A stretch of 47,681 bases of DNA from positions 1 to 47,681 of the forward strand of contig JAURQH010000025.1 of NCBI GenBank assembly GCA_030836185.1, given 5' to 3'. Below the pieces are notes generated by a model. The model saw only the letters and a program-made list of their open reading frames with translations, did no database searches and was not told the origin of the DNA. Of this stretch, positions 47,627 through 47,681 are shown in pieces (the stretch's first letter is position 1; each line of letters opens with the position of its first letter). This stretch comes from Planctomycetota bacterium (lineage in GTDB: Bacteria; Planctomycetota; Planctomycetia; Planctomycetales; Planctomycetaceae). A program made the translations under genes and the position numbers.

Positions 47627-47681
47627 ATGCCCACAAGATCCCGCAACGAGTCAGGCCGACTCCACGCAGCGGGATCCAGGA
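47627..47681 (+). CDS. Transposase N-terminal fragment (IS5 family)
   Basis: ATG 47627 opens a frame of 18 residues (MPTRSRNESGRLHAAGSR) before the window ends. The start is supported by GGAGG at 7-nt spacing and by its position just inside a recognisable IS left end. The fragment itself is too short for family assignment; the link to the IS5-type fragment at 2-130 is through the shared inverted repeat. Confidence 0.65.
   Translation, partial: MPTRSRNESGRLHAAGSR

Larger units (their letters stand above)
47545..47681 (+). mobile_element. 5' end of an IS5-type insertion sequence
   Basis: The left end starts GAGCCTGTCCTGAAAC directly after TA (47543-47544) and shares its first 11 bases with the inverted end of the IS fragment at the window start. 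It contains a leader of 82 bp with a hairpin over the ribosome-binding site and the first 18 transposase codons. It has the same orientation as the left fragment; the middle of the element is not in the window. Confidence 0.8.

Noticed and set aside
1-47681. Window as a circle closed through one IS copy, or as a composite transposon
   Set aside because: Joining the two flanks at a single TA would put a stop codon (TAA) two codons after the junction in the methyltransferase, so the IS did not simply split an intact gene between these two flanks. A composite transposon is unlikely because the interval contains dnaB, ssb, pth and three ribosomal protein genes.

Overview
The window looks like a chromosomal contig from a planctomycete (order Planctomycetales). 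The evidence is the combination of families: four DUF1501 proteins, three planctomycete cytochrome/DUF1549/DUF1553 (PSD1) proteins, four secreted sulfatases, a YXWGXW-repeat protein, a giant PQQ-like beta-propeller protein, and the order rplY-pth-rpsF-ssb-rplI-dnaB with no rpsR. Both ends stop inside copies of one IS5-type insertion sequence in the same orientation: its 3' end at 1-139 and its 5' end at 47545-47681. This is what assembly breaks at a multicopy element look like.

Layout. 1-1115: IS end, a cytosine-5 DNA methyltransferase cut off by the IS, and its XRE-type controller gene with a candidate autoregulated promoter. 1116-7000: two convergent DUF1501 genes, the second overlapping a PSD1 gene. 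7092-12265: a MoaD/ThiS-like sulfur carrier and a 1624-residue propeller/TPR protein. 12650-17406: core information-processing genes (bL25, peptidyl-tRNA hydrolase, bS6, SSB, bL9, DnaB). 17436-24693: YXWGXW protein, then a pre-peptidase-domain protein followed by a Big2/DUF1549/DUF1553 protein. 24891-31032: sulfatase, small membrane ORF, a 1.1-kb gene-free tract full of palindromic repeats, a nucleotide pyrophosphatase/phosphodiesterase-like protein, a PAP2-like protein, and a shortened secreted tail-collar protein. 31039-36821: DUF1501/PSD1 pair and a sulfatase. 37384-43927: a plus-strand run of two sulfatases, a GH88/GH105-like unsaturated uronyl hydrolase and a DapA-family aldolase. 43941-47496: ECF sigma factor with overlapping membrane anti-sigma factor, and a DUF1501 gene next to the right-hand IS.

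How the genes may work together. The 37-44 kb run fits depolymerisation of a sulfated, uronate-containing polysaccharide: sulfate removal, cleavage of the unsaturated uronyl residue, then aldol cleavage of the keto-deoxy acid. The Tat-type DUF1501 and c-type-cytochrome PSD1 proteins are exported partners of unknown biochemical function.

The observation I would follow first is in the 26.7-27.7 kb gap and at 32.55 kb. Several hairpins with unrelated stem sequences each carry GTAG immediately 5' of the stem, the layout of REP elements mobilised by RAYT (TnpA-REP) transposases. Beside them lies an inverted pair of 28-nt units whose 5-bp stems differ but both fold around GNRA loops, which resembles a REPIN.
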